Made by a program: the position numbers and the translations under genes | NCBI GenBank assembly: GCA_013697915.1 | Contig: JACCVY010000151.1 | Span: forward strand, 1 to 33,697 | DNA length: 33,697 bases | Direction of reading: 5' to 3' | Source of the DNA: Blastocatellia bacterium | GTDB taxonomy: Bacteria > Acidobacteriota > Blastocatellia > Pyrinomonadales > Pyrinomonadaceae | The notes under the pieces: model-generated | Databases searched by the model: none | What the model was told of the DNA's origin: nothing | Seen by the model: only the letters and a program-made list of their open reading frames with translations | Part shown: positions 33,142 to 33,697 of the stretch, piece by piece | How positions within the stretch are numbered: position 1 is the first letter of the stretch | How the letters are laid out: every line of letters begins with the position of its first letter

Positions 33142-33697
33142 TTACGCCGATTTCGCAATCGCTTCAGATTCGACCAATATCAGGTTTGTCTTTTCATTTG
33201 GTTCCTGCGAGCTCAACTCGCGAGGCGATCTGTGGACCCACAGCAACAATGCCCAGCGATAGGTTCCATCCGCATCCTTGAACCACTTGAACTTGCCGGA
33301 CCGTTGCATCGCCGAGCGGAGCGAGTTATCAAGGTTCTTTAGTTGGACATCCAGACCGCCGTCCCTGAGGCCGTCAAGTACCTGTCTGTGGGTTGCAGGC
33401 TGGCCAAAGCGCAGGAGGAAGGCTTCCGCTGCTTCCACGAGCTTCATACCTCTGAAAGCATCAGCAGGAATCGAAATCCCGCGCCCTAAGTCCGTACCCA
33501 GATATTTCTGCTCATCCTCCGTAAGTGGCAGCTTCGCCGCCTTCTTAGTTAGCGCATGAAGTTGCAGACACGTTACTTTTTCGTCAGCCAGCTGCAGTAG
33601 TTGCATCTGCATCCTGAGAATCTCGTCCTCAAGTTCTTCACGCTCTTTTTCAATCTGCGCCAGGTTTTGTTCATGTTCGCGCAGGCGTGGGCCGTAA
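33142..33697 (-). CDS. Coiled-coil protein with winged-helix (HARE-HTH-like) domain, 5' end cut by window
   Basis: The frame is open through the right edge, so the true start lies outside; an internal ATG at 33612 is probably not the start. The visible N-terminal part is a charged coiled coil (LREHEQNLAQIEKEREELED, then EILRMQMQLLQL). After a linker, FRGMKLVEAAEAFLLRFGQPATHRQVLDG ... GKFKWFKDADGTYRWAL reads like a HARE-HTH winged helix as found in restriction-modification and chromatin proteins (helix, Pro-containing turn, helix and a G-x-F/Y-x wing). DNA binding is inferred. It is followed 37 bases later by the small zinc-knuckle-like ORF and the transposase. Confidence 0.7.
   Translation of the reverse strand, partial: YGPRLREHEQNLAQIEKEREELEDEILRMQMQLLQLADEKVTCLQLHALTKKAAKLPLTEDEQKYLGTDLGRGISIPADAFRGMKLVEAAEAFLLRFGQPATHRQVLDGLRDGGLDVQLKNLDNSLRSAMQRSGKFKWFKDADGTYRWALLLWVHRSPRELSSQEPNEKTNLILVESEAIAKSA

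Noticed and set aside
1-33697. tRNA, rRNA or CRISPR array
   Set aside because: No cloverleaf-like segment with a CCA-type end, no rRNA core sequence and no regularly spaced direct repeats were seen; the only regular repeats are the TPR codons.

Overview
The window looks like the chromosome of a Gram-negative bacterium of moderately high GC. The gene families and the mosaic of single-copy housekeeping genes fit Acidobacteriota (Blastocatellia-like) best. This is inferred from family resemblance and gene style; no rRNA or tRNA gene is visible to anchor it.

Layout. (1) 1-6263: the tail of an upstream gene, a 15-repeat TPR protein with a signal sequence, a FecR-like exported protein, a membrane-anchored TPR protein ending in a jelly-roll-like module, an HPr-kinase-like P-loop kinase and a NTP_transf_5-type nucleotidyltransferase. 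It looks like an envelope, exopolysaccharide or peptide-modification neighbourhood whose other half lies left of the window. (2) 6272-21730: a housekeeping block: tsaB and rimI (overlapping), a YdcH/DUF465 protein, psd and pssA (phosphatidylethanolamine synthesis, ATGA overlap), a PQQ-propeller lipid-side protein on the opposite strand, guaA, dnaE, accA, ssb (opposite strand), miaB, a bifunctional-nuclease-domain protein and parA-parB. A ~400-bp element with terminal inverted repeats fills the dnaE-accA gap, and a paired palindromic repeat lies between miaB and the nuclease gene. (3) 21731-28609: genes of unknown function, then a secretion-oriented trio: a 1041-residue secreted alpha/beta hydrolase carrying an inserted beta domain, a secreted unknown protein and a lone type II pseudopilin. 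(4) 28610-33697: an accessory region with a response-regulator fragment, a three-helix membrane protein, an HNH-nuclease-like protein, and two related DDE transposase genes arranged tail to tail. One transposase is fused to a SWIM zinc finger and the other is preceded by a tiny zinc-knuckle-like ORF. A winged-helix (HARE-HTH-like) coiled-coil protein runs off the right edge.

Functionally, the middle is core metabolism (tRNA modification, purine, phospholipid and fatty acid synthesis, replication, segregation). The two ends hold the less explained material. The best candidates for something undescribed are the kinase-nucleotidyltransferase pair at the left, the hydrolase with its nested domain, the HNH/membrane-protein pair, and the two transposases with different zinc-binding arrangements. 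No CRISPR array, rRNA, tRNA or parS site was recognised.
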